From positions 1-55,929 of the forward strand of contig CACIWI010000005.1 of NCBI GenBank assembly GCA_902590355.1: DNA of 55,929 bases. Reading direction: 5' to 3'. Positions 28,652-37,826 of the stretch are shown in pieces. The position numbers and the translations under genes are program-made. The notes below the pieces were generated by a model that had not been told where the DNA came from, searched no databases, and saw only the letters and a list, made by a program, of their open reading frames with translations. Origin of the DNA: an uncultured Prochlorococcus sp. (GTDB lineage: Bacteria > Cyanobacteriota > Cyanobacteriia > PCC-6307 > Cyanobiaceae). The first letter of the stretch is position 1, and each line of letters starts with the position of its first letter.

Positions 28652-29749
28652 CTACTTATTTATTAAGCCACATTGAGCATGATTTAGAAGCAAATGATCA
28701 GCAAGTACTAAAGCTACCATAGCATCAACCATGGGAACTGCTCTTGGTAGCACGCATGGATCGTGTCTCCCTTTCGCTTTCATAAGTACTTCTTTACCTT
28801 CAGCATTTACTGTTTTCTGTTCTTTCCCGATGGTTGCTGTAGGTTTAAAAGCTATCTTCATCTCGATATTTTCACCATTACTTATTCCGCCCTGTATACC
28901 TCCTGAATTGTTTGATGTTGTTCTTAACTTACTAATATCATCAGACTTGATGAAGGCATCATTATGTTCGCTTCCTTTTAAATAAGTTCCGGAGAAACCT
29001 GAACCTATTTCAAAGCCTTTCGTGGCAGGCAAAGACATCAAAGCCTTTGCTAAATCAGCTTCTAATTTATCAAAAACAGGCATTCCAAGACCAGATGGGA
29101 CATTTCTTACTAGACATTCAATGACACCGCCGCAAGAGTCTCCTTGACGCTTTAATTCCTTAATTCTCTCGATCATTTCTATTGATACCTTTTCATCAGG
29201 ACATCTAACAATATTAGAATCTATTTTTTTGAGAGAAATCTTTTCTTTATTTATATCAGAATCAATATCATGTATACGCTTTACCCAAGATAGTATTTCA
29301 GTTTTGCAGAAGGTTTTTAATAATTGTTTTGCTATAGCACCAGCAGCTACTCTCCCAATTGTTTCTCTTGCAGAGGCTCTTCCACCGCCAGAACTTGCCT
29401 GAATTCCATATTTCAGATGATATGTACCATCTGCATGAGAAGGTCTAAATACCTGCTCCAAATTATTATAATCTCCTGGTCTTTGATCCTTATTTCTTAC
29501 TAACATTGCTATAGGAGTTCCAAGTGTTAACCCTTCCTTTATCCCACTTAATATTTCAATTTTATCTTCTTCATTTCTGGGTGTTGTAATGTCACTTTGG
29601 CCAGGTCTGCGCCTATCTAATTCATTTTGTATCAGATTTATATCTATTTTTAACTTGGGTGGACAACCATCAAGGATAACTCCTACTGCACCACCATGTG
29701 ATTCTCCAAAAGTACTAACACGAAAAATTTTTCCAAAACTACTACTCAT
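28652..29749 (-). CDS. aroC: Chorismate synthase
   Basis: The last step of the shikimate pathway: EPSP to chorismate with reduced FMN. The 365-residue protein has the signatures [18 protein letters not shown] (14-31), [29 protein letters not shown], the [15 protein letters not shown] block, and [15 protein letters not shown] with the catalytic-region residues. Length and motifs are normal. It lies on the minus strand, downstream of psbA and its terminator. Confidence 0.97.
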   Translation of the reverse strand: MSSSFGKIFRVSTFGESHGGAVGVILDGCPPKLKIDINLIQNELDRRRPGQSDITTPRNEEDKIEILSGIKEGLTLGTPIAMLVRNKDQRPGDYNNLEQVFRPSHADGTYHLKYGIQASSGGGRASARETIGRVAAGAIAKQLLKTFCKTEILSWVKRIHDIDSDINKEKISLKKIDSNIVRCPDEKVSIEMIERIKELKRQGDSCGGVIECLVRNVPSGLGMPVFDKLEADLAKALMSLPATKGFEIGSGFSGTYLKGSEHNDAFIKSDDISKLRTTSNNSGGIQGGISNGENIEMKIAFKPTATIGKEQKTVNAEGKEVLMKAKGRHDPCVLPRAVPMVDAMVALVLADHLLLNHAQCGLINK

Positions 29750-29810
29750 AGAAATATCAAATGTTTTATCTATATATAAACATTATATGAAACCAATTGA
29801 AAATTAAACA

Positions 29811-29835
29811 AAAAAAAGCCCCCTAAAAGGAGGCT
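29811..29835 (-). terminator. Rho-independent terminator of psbA
   Basis: Read on the minus strand, AGCCTCC pairs with GGGGGCT across a 5-base loop (one T-G pair), followed by seven T. It begins 23 bases beyond the psbA stop at 29858 and would insulate aroC from the highly expressed psbA. Confidence 0.88.
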
Positions 29836-29857
29836 TGTAAATTTAAGAACTTTAAGC

Positions 29858-30940
29858 TTAACCGATAGCTGGAGCTGAAAGAGCTACTGTTGTAGACTCA
29901 GCTGCTGCTAGATCAAGTGGGAAGTTGTGAGCGTTACGCTCATGCATTACTTCCATACCTAGGTTTGCTCTGTTAAGAACGTCACCCCATGTAGGAACAA
30001 TCTTACCGTTTGCATCAACAACTGACTGGTTGAAGTTGAAACCGTTAAGGTTGAATGCCATTGTGCAGATACCCATTGAAGTTAACCATACACAAACAAC
30101 TGGGAATACAGCTAGGAAGAAGTGAAGACTTCTGCTGTTGTTGAAACTTGCATATTGGAAGATCAAACGACCGAAGTAGCCATGAGCTGCAACGATGTTG
30201 TATGTTTCTTCTTCTTGTCCAAACTTGTAACCATAGTTCTGAGATTCTGTCTCAGTTGTTTCTCTGATTAGAGATGAAGTAACAAGTGAACCGTGCATAG
30301 CTGAGAATAAAGATCCTCCGAACATACCAGCAACACCAGCCATATGGAATGGGTGCATAAGAATGTTGTGCTCTGCCTGGAAAACAAACATGAAGTTGAA
30401 TGTTCCAGAAATACCTAGAGGCATTCCGTCAGAGAATGAACCTTGACCGAATGGGTATACAAGAAATACTGCGAAAGCTGCTGAAACTGGTGCAGAGTAT
30501 GCAACACAGATCCAAGGACGCATACCTAAACGGTATGAAAGCTCCCACTGTCTTCCCATGTATGCTGAGATACCAATTAGGAAGTGGAAAATTACAAGCT
30601 GGTAAGGACCACCGTTGTATAACCACTCATCTACAGTAGCTGCTTCCCAAATTGGGTAGAAGTGTAGACCAATAGCGTTAGATGAAGGAACAACTGCACC
30701 TGAGATGATGTTGTTTCCGTATAGGAATGAACCAGCAACTGGCTCTCTAATTCCGTCGATGTCTACTGGTGGTGCTGCGATGAATGCAACGATGAAGCAA
30801 GCCGCTGCTGTAAGTAGGCATGGAATCATTAAGACGCCGAACCAACCAACATAAATTCTGTTGTTAGTTGATGTTACCCACTCACAAAACTGTGGCCAAC
30901 CTTTTAACAGCGAAGAACGCTGCTGCTGAATAGTTGTCAT
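29858..30940 (-). CDS. psbA: Photosystem II D1 protein
   Basis: The PSII reaction-center core protein that binds P680, pheophytin, QB and most ligands of the Mn cluster. It is 360 residues with five membrane helices. Residue Q in [10 protein letters not shown] corresponds to position 130 and marks the normal Gln form. [17 protein letters not shown] holds the P680 and iron histidine region, and [20 protein letters not shown] holds the Mn ligands and the C-terminal processing site. G+C is locally higher than in the neighbours, as expected for a strongly expressed gene. Two small hairpins lie in the leader (30956-31000). Confidence 0.99.
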   Translation of the reverse strand: MTTIQQQRSSLLKGWPQFCEWVTSTNNRIYVGWFGVLMIPCLLTAAACFIVAFIAAPPVDIDGIREPVAGSFLYGNNIISGAVVPSSNAIGLHFYPIWEAATVDEWLYNGGPYQLVIFHFLIGISAYMGRQWELSYRLGMRPWICVAYSAPVSAAFAVFLVYPFGQGSFSDGMPLGISGTFNFMFVFQAEHNILMHPFHMAGVAGMFGGSLFSAMHGSLVTSSLIRETTETESQNYGYKFGQEEETYNIVAAHGYFGRLIFQYASFNNSRSLHFFLAVFPVVCVWLTSMGICTMAFNLNGFNFNQSVVDANGKIVPTWGDVLNRANLGMEVMHERNAHNFPLDLAAAESTTVALSAPAIG

Positions 30941-30955
30941 GAGTTCGTAAAGTAT

Positions 30956-31000
30956 GTCTCTAAAGTGAGACGTGTAAATAAAAACGGAAATTAAATTCCG
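30956..31000 (-). promoter_or_regulatory. Two tandem hairpins in the psbA leader
   Basis: Perfect 5-bp stems with 6-base loops: GTCTC (30956-30960)/GAGAC (30967-30971), and CGGAA (30985-30989)/TTCCG (30996-31000). The nearer one ends 15 bases before the psbA ATG at 30940. Seen in sequence: the symmetry. Inferred: mRNA structure near the ribosome site that could affect stability or translation. The transcription start is not known. Confidence 0.45.
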
Positions 31001-31129
31001 CTTCGAAGATTTTAGACCAAAATCGCTAAAAATGTGTAAATTTTTTTTCTTTAAGTAAACTTATTTTTTGGAAAACAGGAGAAAAGGACTTCCATGTCTT
31101 AAGATTTTCTTTGTTATTGAGGATTCAAC

Positions 31130-31258
31130 TTGGTAATAATCGAATGGCTTCTTAACGGAAAAAGATCTAAAGAGGTAGTTTCCTTAAGAGAGGCTAAGCA
31201 TAGAAGACTGCAATTAGAGGCTTTTGGAGCTGTTATTTATTGGAGTGAAAGAATTTAG
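31130..31258 (+). CDS. Small conserved-looking protein divergent from psbA
   Basis: A 42-residue frame with TTG start: VIIEWLLNGKRSKEVVSLREA, then KHRRLQLEAFGAVIYWSERI. It is basic and amphipathic, with no membrane segment. The RLQLEA-GAVIYWSER ending looks like small proteins I recall from marine picocyanobacteria, but I cannot name a family. No ATG is available at the N-terminus, so the start is uncertain. It lies 190 bases from the psbA start, on the opposite strand. Confidence 0.55.
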   Translation: MVIIEWLLNGKRSKEVVSLREAKHRRLQLEAFGAVIYWSERI

Positions 31259-31374
31259 ATTTTTAAGGTGTTAAAAATTAGAAAAAAAATAAAAGTATTA
31301 AATATTAAATAAACTTATCTATAAAATAAAAAATCCTTATTAGTTTTAACGATTTATTGTTCCGGTTTCTTAAT

Positions 31375-32280
31375 TTAAAAATTTTCAAACTCTTGAACCC
31401 ATTGTTTTTTGGAACAAATCACTTCTTTTTTTGTATAGCTCATGGCAATTTTTTTTTCCTTATATGCAACTTCTCCAATAAAAACAGGCCAAATCAATTG
31501 GTCCCCTTCATACTTGTGGATTAACCCTTGGCTATCCAGAAATAATGGATCTCCTTTTTTAATCATTTTCCAATCTTGGTTTATTCTCTCAGGATGAATT
31601 ATGCCATCAATATCTCCCTTTTCATCTCTTGGATAATCTATACTCCCTTGATGAACATGTACCACTAATTCCTTTGGAAGTTCTATAAGTTTATTTTTTA
31701 ATTTATCTATCTCTTCCCTTAAGGAGCTAATTATTAGAGAGAATCTATTTATAATGGTTTGATCATAAAAATTTTGTGCGACAGCTCCTATTTCAATAAC
31801 TAAACCACATGGCCAAGCTTCTACAAGAAAGCCTGTTTGGGCTTTATCTTTTTCGTGCAAATAAATAGGCAATCCAAATTTGTTCTGCAGTAATGCAGCT
31901 AAACAAAAATCTTTGGATCTCCTCCCATACATAACAATGCTTGTTCCCATATTTGCAGTAGTAGTGTGCAAATCGATTGCAATTTGACAGGGTTTAGATC
32001 CGTCAATTCCAAATTCATCTACTAAAAAATTGGCTCTATTAGTTTCATAAAAGCTATTCTTGTGTTGATCAAAATTCTCACTTTCTTTAAAAGATCTATT
32101 TAAATCTGCATCTATATACCTAAAACCTTTTTCATAGGCTGCAGGATTACCTATGATGTACTCATACTCAATACCATTATTTAAACTATTTTCATTTCTA
32201 TTAAATTGCTTAACAGCCCAAACAGGATTAATTTCATTCCCATGAGTGCCTGAAACGATAAGTATTCTTTGAACAGTCAT
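31375..32280 (-). CDS. Aspartoacylase/succinylglutamate desuccinylase family protein
   Basis: A zinc-dependent acylase of the M14-related AspA/AstE family, 301 residues. Zinc ligands H13 and E16 are in SGTHGNEINP. Substrate-site residues appear in IDADLNRSF, the third zinc ligand is in AIDLHTTTANMG, and the catalytic Glu is in CGLVIEIGAVAQ. In animals aspartoacylase splits N-acetylaspartate; the physiological substrate in Prochlorococcus is unknown. The gene is divergent from the GST-like gene with 23 bases between the starts. Confidence 0.85.
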   Translation of the reverse strand: MTVQRILIVSGTHGNEINPVWAVKQFNRNENSLNNGIEYEYIIGNPAAYEKGFRYIDADLNRSFKESENFDQHKNSFYETNRANFLVDEFGIDGSKPCQIAIDLHTTTANMGTSIVMYGRRSKDFCLAALLQNKFGLPIYLHEKDKAQTGFLVEAWPCGLVIEIGAVAQNFYDQTIINRFSLIISSLREEIDKLKNKLIELPKELVVHVHQGSIDYPRDEKGDIDGIIHPERINQDWKMIKKGDPLFLDSQGLIHKYEGDQLIWPVFIGEVAYKEKKIAMSYTKKEVICSKKQWVQEFENF

Positions 32281-32303
32281 TTTTTCTTTAAAAATAAAAT
32301 TTT

Positions 32304-33248
32304 ATGCAAAATAAATACCTTATAAAGGCCTCCAGAAAATTCTGGTTTTGGTTTTGGACCCAATTAATGAATGGCTTCGCGCCATCAGATTTACATGGTA
32401 ATTATAAAAGGCTTAAAGGTATAACCATTAATAGTGAATACGATATTAATAATGAGAATGGAAAAATTTTTTTATTAGTAGGTCATTCTTGTCCATGGTG
32501 TCAAAGAACTTTACTCGTACACGAAATAAAAGATTTATCTAAAAAAGTTAAAGTAATTTTTTTAAAGGCAGATACTGAGCACGGCGAATGGATTTTCAAT
32601 ACAAAGATTAAGGGATGTATAAGACTTTCAGACCTTTACAAAAAAGCTAATAAAAAGATTATTTTTAGAGCGACATTACCTCTCTTAATTAGCTTTGTAA
32701 AAGATGAAGTAAATATTCTGTCTAATGAAAGTTCACAGATTATAAGACTACTCAATTCAATAAAAATTCAATCTAAATATCAGGCATTAAGTATTAATAA
32801 TGGTAATGAAAATTTTTTAGATTTAATTAATAACAGCATTAATGATGGCGTATATAAATGTGGTTTCGCCAGAAACCAGTCAGCTTACGAAAAAGCAAGT
32901 AAAAATCTTTTCGCAGCTATAAATGAAATTGAAAAATTACTACAGAAAAATAAAGGGGGCTGGATATTAGGAGAAGAGTTAACCTACGCAGATATTTACC
33001 TTTTTCCAACGCTTATAAGATGGGAATTGATATATAGCAAACTTTTCAAATGTACTGAGCAAGAACTATCAAGTTTTGAAAAGATTATTGAATGGAGATT
33101 AAAATTCTATAAGTTATCCAACGTAAATAGGACATGCTTCGACAATGAATGGAAAAAAGATTACTACAAAGCTTTATTCCCCTTAAACCCAAATCAAATA
33201 ATCCCAGTTTTACCATCTTTAAAGGAAATAATGAAAGTAGAGGCCTAA
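32304..33248 (+). CDS. Glutathione S-transferase-like protein (glutathionyl-hydroquinone reductase group)
   Basis: A 314-residue protein with an N-terminal thioredoxin-fold domain carrying CPWCQRTLLVHEI (C63 and C66) and a C-terminal helical GST domain (about 180-300) with GGWILGEELTYADIYLFPTLIRWE. The size, CPW motif and layout resemble the ECM4/YqjG glutathionyl-hydroquinone reductases, which usually have CPWAHR. Here the second cysteine makes a CxxC pair. Substrate is unknown. The start is ATG 32304, 23 bases from the divergent aspartoacylase start. Confidence 0.75.
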   Translation: MQNKYLIKASRKFWFWFWTQLMNGFAPSDLHGNYKRLKGITINSEYDINNENGKIFLLVGHSCPWCQRTLLVHEIKDLSKKVKVIFLKADTEHGEWIFNTKIKGCIRLSDLYKKANKKIIFRATLPLLISFVKDEVNILSNESSQIIRLLNSIKIQSKYQALSINNGNENFLDLINNSINDGVYKCGFARNQSAYEKASKNLFAAINEIEKLLQKNKGGWILGEELTYADIYLFPTLIRWELIYSKLFKCTEQELSSFEKIIEWRLKFYKLSNVNRTCFDNEWKKDYYKALFPLNPNQIIPVLPSLKEIMKVEA

Positions 33249-33374
33249 AAAAATAAATAAATCAATTTAAAAAAAAATGATGTTGTAATGAACACTTATT
33301 TAGTTCATAGATAATGCAATTTCATTAGAAATTAACTATGTTATGTATGTCTACTAAAGTACGAAAAGCTTAAA

Positions 33375-33593
33375 ATGAAATCCATTGACGAACACATCCA
33401 AAAAGATCAATCGGAAATCGAATCTGCAAAAGCAGAGGGCAATCTTCCAAAGGTCAGACATTTAACTGAAGAGCTAAAAGAACTCGAAGAGTATAAGGAT
33501 CATCATCCAGATGATAAACATGACCCTAATGCTTTGGAACTATTCTGCGATGCCAACCCGGATGAACCAGAATGTCTTGTTTATGATGATTAA
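33375..33593 (+). CDS. cp12: CP12 protein lacking the N-terminal cysteine pair
   Basis: A small disordered scaffold that binds GAPDH and phosphoribulokinase and switches off the Calvin cycle in the dark. The 72-residue protein has the diagnostic C-terminus ALELFCDANPDEPECLVYDD with C58 and C67, the GAPDH-binding disulfide. The N-terminal half (residues 1-50) has no cysteine, and the AWD-VEEL core is reduced to VRHLTEELKELEE. The PRK-side disulfide of classical CP12 is therefore missing. A terminator follows. Confidence 0.92.
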   Translation: MKSIDEHIQKDQSEIESAKAEGNLPKVRHLTEELKELEEYKDHHPDDKHDPNALELFCDANPDEPECLVYDD

Positions 33594-33620
33594 GTTTCAT
33601 TTTGATAGATAATGCATTAA

Positions 33621-33649
33621 AAAAGGGCTCCTAAAGCCCTTTTTTTTTT
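33621..33649. terminator. Bidirectional terminator between cp12 and the next gene
   Basis: AGGGCT (33625-33630) pairs with AGCCCT (33636-33641) across a 5-base loop. The stem is extended by A/T pairs, with a T run to 33649 on the plus strand and an A run on the left that serves as the T run for the minus-strand gene ending at 33661. Confidence 0.87.
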
Positions 33650-33660
33650 ATTAATTCTCA

Positions 33661-33843
33661 TTAGTAATCTCTATTAAAGTCGGATGGACTTCCTGTAAGT
33701 GAACATACAACCGACTCTTCATTTTTCATTTCTTTGACTTCTACAATTGGTCTTCCCATTTTCTTCAAAACCTCAATATCTTGAATAGTTTGACATCTAG
33801 CTATTATTTTTCCTTGTTGATCAAAGCAAGTATAGAAATTCAT
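33661..33843 (-). CDS. Small conserved picocyanobacterial protein
   Basis: A 60-residue soluble protein: MNFYTCFDQQGKIIARCQTI, then KMGRPIVEVKEM and the C-terminal VVCSLTGSPSDFNRDY. It has three cysteines and no membrane segment. The pattern is one I associate with marine Synechococcus/Prochlorococcus small proteins, without a function. It converges on cp12 across a shared terminator and lies 86 bases upstream of obg on the same strand. Confidence 0.65.
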   Translation of the reverse strand: MNFYTCFDQQGKIIARCQTIQDIEVLKKMGRPIVEVKEMKNEESVVCSLTGSPSDFNRDY

Positions 33844-33929
33844 ATTGTGTTTAAAGAGGTATCTTATTTATGACTAATTTTCATTATTAAATCAAGTGTT
33901 TTTTTTTACAAAAAAATTTTAAATTTAAG

Positions 33930-34913
33930 CTAGATCCTTTTCCATACTTCAGAGAGCAGTGAAGATAAACCTTTTTTTAAAGATGAAGAAATAACTAAAA
34001 CTTTCTTTTTAGATAAATCTTCTAACTTTTTTGAAATTATTTTCAAATAATCATCATCTACCAGCTCCATTTTATTCAATACTATTATCCTCTCTTTACT
34101 TAATAGACCTTTTCCATATTTTTTTAATTCCTGCTCAATTATCTCAAAATCATGTAAAGGATTTTCTGCAATTGCATCAATTAAGTGAACAAGTATCTTC
34201 GTTCTTTGGATATGCCTTAAAAAATCATGGCCTAAACCTACTCCATCAGCTGCCCCTGATATTAATCCAGGAATATCCGCAAAAAGGCAACCATTACCAT
34301 CAATTTTTCTTACTACACCTAAGTTAGGTATTAAGGTTGTGAAAGGATAATTTGCAATTTTTGGACGGGCAGATGATACAACAGAAATCAAGGTACTTTT
34401 CCCAGCATTTGGAAGACCTATAATTCCAACCTCTGCAAGAAGTTTTAGTTCTAATTGAACCTCCCATATTTCACCATCTTTTCCTTCAGTGAATGATTCT
34501 GGGGCTCTATTTTGATTACTTAAATAGTAAGCATTACCATGTCCACCCCTTCCTCCAATGGCAATAGTTAAACTCTCTTTATGTTTAGTTAAGTCTCCTA
34601 AAATAATCCCCGTTTTAATATCCCTTATTTCTGTACCGCAGGGTACTTTAAGGATTGTATCCTCACCTGAAGCACCTGATCTCTTATTAGGACCTCCTTT
34701 GCATCCATCTTCAGCAATTATTTCACGTTTGAATTTGAAATCTAATAATGTTTGAAGATTATTATCAGCCATTAAAATAACTGAACCCCCTCTGCCACCA
34801 TTTCCCCCGGAAGGTCCTCCAGCAGGAACGAATTTTTCTCTTCTAAATGAAACTATTCCATTTCCACCTTTTCCAGCTTTAAGAATAATGTTGGCTTGAT
34901 CAATAAATTGCAC
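33930..34913 (-). CDS. obg: GTPase Obg/CgtA
   Basis: A ribosome-assembly-associated GTPase. The 327-residue protein has the glycine-rich Obg domain at about 1-158 ([21 protein letters not shown] is seen near residue 23). The G domain has P-loop [33 protein letters not shown] (G3 region) and NKMELVD (G4). The C-terminal Obg extension seen in some bacteria is absent; the protein ends just after the G domain, as in many cyanobacteria. mutS2 lies 40 bases upstream on the same strand. Confidence 0.96.
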   Translation of the reverse strand: MQFIDQANIILKAGKGGNGIVSFRREKFVPAGGPSGGNGGRGGSVILMADNNLQTLLDFKFKREIIAEDGCKGGPNKRSGASGEDTILKVPCGTEIRDIKTGIILGDLTKHKESLTIAIGGRGGHGNAYYLSNQNRAPESFTEGKDGEIWEVQLELKLLAEVGIIGLPNAGKSTLISVVSSARPKIANYPFTTLIPNLGVVRKIDGNGCLFADIPGLISGAADGVGLGHDFLRHIQRTKILVHLIDAIAENPLHDFEIIEQELKKYGKGLLSKERIIVLNKMELVDDDYLKIISKKLEDLSKKKVLVISSSLKKGLSSLLSEVWKRI

Positions 34914-34953
34914 TTAATACGATTATTAAATTGTTTTCTAGGTATTTTAAATT

Positions 34954-37365
34954 TTATTTTATCCACGCAATACTGCAACCAGGACCACCCTCGTTGTTGG
35001 CTGCATCTTCAATCTTATCAACATAATTTAAACCTGATAACCAATTTCTTAGTCCTTTCTTTAATTTCCCTGTGCCAATTCCATGAACAATCCATAACGG
35101 TCCATGAAATTTTCTAATTTTCTCCTCAATAATTATTTCGGCTTCATGAACTCTTAACCCTCTTACGTCAATTGTATTTTTACTCGTTCTAATTTTAGAA
35201 AAAGAAAAATCTTCTCTCGTAGACTTGATCTCAATTTTTGACCTTTTGAAATTCGGCTTTTCTCCATTAATACCTTCAAAGTCATTTACAGATAATGTGC
35301 TTCTAAAGGAACCACATTTAATTTCATAAAAACCACCTTTTTTATCTAAATCTACAATTTGTCCCGTACTATTTAGACTTTTAATCTTTACAAAATCGCC
35401 TACCTGAGGGTTCCATGATATTGACTTTTCTGATTTTTTTTGGGTTAAATGTTCCGTCTCAATTTCCTTTAATCTTTTTCCAATAATTCTCGTATCCTCT
35501 CCATTAACATTTTTATCTCTTAATTTTTTAATCAAATCTATCACCTCTTTTTTAGCGGATAAAATATGTTTTGATAATTTAGACCTTTCAATTTCCTGGA
35601 TTTTTTGAGCATTTATTTTTTGATATTCATAATTTCTCTTCAGTTCATCATGTAATATTTCAGTCCTTGCAATCAATTCTGCAGCAGCTTCTGCAGAATT
35701 TTGTTGTTTAATCCTCTCTTCCTCAAGTCCTTTAATAATACTGTTAATATTGTCAACTTCTTTTGGCTTAAGATAATTTGCAGCTTCATTGAGTATGCTT
35801 TCATCGAGACCAATTCTTTTTGAAATTGACAAAGCATTACTTCTCCCAGGAATACCCCAGTTGAGTATATATTTTGGCTTCAAAGATTCCTCATCAAAGG
35901 CAACTGATACGTTTTCAAATCTTGAGTCGTTATATTTTAAAGCCTTAATATCTCCATAATGTGTAGTTGCCAAAGTGATATCAGATTTATTTGCAAATTC
36001 TTTTAATAAAGCCATCGCAAGAGCACTTCCTTCAAGAGGATCTGTGCCAGATCCAATTTCATCTAACAAAACAACTGATAATCCTTTCTTATAATCAAGT
36101 GAATCTAATATCTCTTTTATGCGGGACATATGCCCACTGAAGGTAGATAAATTTTCTTCTAATGATTGATTATCTCCTATATCCACATATATATTTGGAC
36201 AAAAAGGGATAATAGGATTATTAGTTGAAGGTATCAATAATCCAGCTCTAGCCATTAGTAAAGACAAGCCCAAACCTTTTAAAGCTGCTGTTTTACCTCC
36301 AGTATTTGGACCTGTAATAGCTACAACCTTAATATTTCTATTTATATAAAAATCAACAGCTACTGGTGGAGGGGCTCCATTTTTCTTATGTTCCCAAATC
36401 AATAATGGATGAGAAAAACCAATTAAAGAAATAATAGGATTTTTCTCAAATGTAAGAGTTTTACCTCCAATCCATTTCGAATATCTTGAACGAGTTAGGG
36501 CATTTTCTAATCTTAATAAAATGGATGCCATTTCAAACAGATTTTTGGAATTATCACTAACAACCTGAGACCATTTCTTAAGTAATTTAAATTCTTCTGC
36601 TGTGATCCTAGCCTCTAAAGAAGCAATCTTATTACCTTTAGTTACTACACTTTCAGGCTCAAAATATACTGTATTTCCTGAAGATGAAGAGTCATGAATT
36701 ATTCCTTTAAATTTATCTACATAATTAACTTTCACTGCTAAAACAGGCCTTCCATATCGATCTCCGATAGTAGTATCTTGTAAATAAGCTAAATTCTTTT
36801 GAATAAATTTCTCAACTAATATTTTTCTTTCAAGTTTCTTAGATAAAAATTCTTTTCTAAGAATAGATAGTTCATTACTAGCATTGTCTGAAATCCTTCC
36901 ATTCGATTCAATGCCTTTTTTAAAAATCGTTTCGATATTCTGATGGTCAATTAAATTTTTTGTGAATGATGAAATATAAGGCCTTTGTTCAAAATCTAAT
37001 GAGATTTTTTTTAAATTTCTTGCTGCAGCAATTGTTTTCGCTATTTCTAACAATTCAGAAGATGAAATTACACCTCCCTTCGAACAAATTTCAATATTTC
37101 TACTAATATCAAAAACACCAGAAAAACTTATTGATTTATCTAAATTTTTTTCTAGCTCATTAATTTCAACAGTTTCATTCAAAAGTCTTTTAGATGCTTC
37201 GTATTCTGAAGGTATAACAAAACTTAAAATTGATCGTTTACCCATTTCCGTTGAGGCGAATGAAGATAAATGCGTTTTTAATGAATCCCACTCTAAAAGG
37301 TTTATAGATTCTTCTTCTAAGGTGTTATTTGAATATGATTTTTTAGAATAACTTTTCTCTTGCAT
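34954..37365 (-). CDS. mutS2: Endonuclease MutS2
   Basis: An 803-residue MutS2, a MutS-like ATPase without the mismatch-recognition domain and with a C-terminal Smr nuclease domain. Walker A is GPNTGGKT (352-359), followed by ENLSTFSGHMSRI, LLDEIGSGTDPLEGSALA and TTHYGDIKAL. A long coiled coil spans about 500-640. The Smr domain (about 725-803) has IDVRGLRVHEAE and WIVHGIGTGKLKKGLRNWL. Family roles are suppression of recombination and ribosome rescue. It is followed on the same strand by obg. Confidence 0.95.
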   Translation of the reverse strand: MQEKSYSKKSYSNNTLEEESINLLEWDSLKTHLSSFASTEMGKRSILSFVIPSEYEASKRLLNETVEINELEKNLDKSISFSGVFDISRNIEICSKGGVISSSELLEIAKTIAAARNLKKISLDFEQRPYISSFTKNLIDHQNIETIFKKGIESNGRISDNASNELSILRKEFLSKKLERKILVEKFIQKNLAYLQDTTIGDRYGRPVLAVKVNYVDKFKGIIHDSSSSGNTVYFEPESVVTKGNKIASLEARITAEEFKLLKKWSQVVSDNSKNLFEMASILLRLENALTRSRYSKWIGGKTLTFEKNPIISLIGFSHPLLIWEHKKNGAPPPVAVDFYINRNIKVVAITGPNTGGKTAALKGLGLSLLMARAGLLIPSTNNPIIPFCPNIYVDIGDNQSLEENLSTFSGHMSRIKEILDSLDYKKGLSVVLLDEIGSGTDPLEGSALAMALLKEFANKSDITLATTHYGDIKALKYNDSRFENVSVAFDEESLKPKYILNWGIPGRSNALSISKRIGLDESILNEAANYLKPKEVDNINSIIKGLEEERIKQQNSAEAAAELIARTEILHDELKRNYEYQKINAQKIQEIERSKLSKHILSAKKEVIDLIKKLRDKNVNGEDTRIIGKRLKEIETEHLTQKKSEKSISWNPQVGDFVKIKSLNSTGQIVDLDKKGGFYEIKCGSFRSTLSVNDFEGINGEKPNFKRSKIEIKSTREDFSFSKIRTSKNTIDVRGLRVHEAEIIIEEKIRKFHGPLWIVHGIGTGKLKKGLRNWLSGLNYVDKIEDAANNEGGPGCSIAWIK

Positions 37366-37377
37366 ACAAAAAAAGAA

Positions 37378-37764
37378 TCAAACATTCGATTGAATCCCTT
37401 CAGGAGGAACATAAAGCATCTCAAGCCAGTTTCCTTCAGTATCCTTCATATAAAAAGATGCTGTTCCATCTCTATGCTCATGTAAAGGACCAACTTTTAC
37501 ACCAGAGTTTTTTAAATCATTTTGAATATTTTCCACTTCTTTTTTATTTTCAAAATGAAAAGCAAAGTGAGGTCCCGCAGCTTTGTAGCTAGGGCCTAAC
37601 AACGCAAGTCCATCTTTCCCTTTACCAGCCTCTAAATAAGACCAATCTTTATCATCCCAAACCAAATTCATACCCAGCTTAATATAAAAAGATTTCGCCC
37701 TTTCGAGATTCTCTACTCTAAGTGCAATGTGACCAATCCTATTTACTCCTTGTGAAAACTTCAA
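37378..37764 (-). CDS. VOC (glyoxalase/bleomycin-resistance) family protein
   Basis: A 128-residue two-module VOC-fold protein: NRIGHIALRVENLERAKSFYIKLGM with a metal-ligand type His (H12), then PHFAFHFENKKEVE and the C-terminal SFYMKDTEGNWLEMLYVPPEG with the usual Glu. The metal-site pattern is compatible with a lactoylglutathione lyase or a dioxygenase relative; the substrate cannot be deduced. It lies 12 bases upstream of mutS2 on the same strand. Confidence 0.8.
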   Translation of the reverse strand: MKFSQGVNRIGHIALRVENLERAKSFYIKLGMNLVWDDKDWSYLEAGKGKDGLALLGPSYKAAGPHFAFHFENKKEVENIQNDLKNSGVKVGPLHEHRDGTASFYMKDTEGNWLEMLYVPPEGIQSNV

Positions 37765-37826
37765 AACAAAGCAATTAATTTATTACTAATCTAAGAATAA
37801 AACAAATTTTTGTTAATAATGAGTTT

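Noticed and set aside
30400..30639. Frames on both strands inside psbA
   Set aside because: They lie wholly within the conserved D1 coding sequence; long open shadows are expected in this more GC-rich gene.
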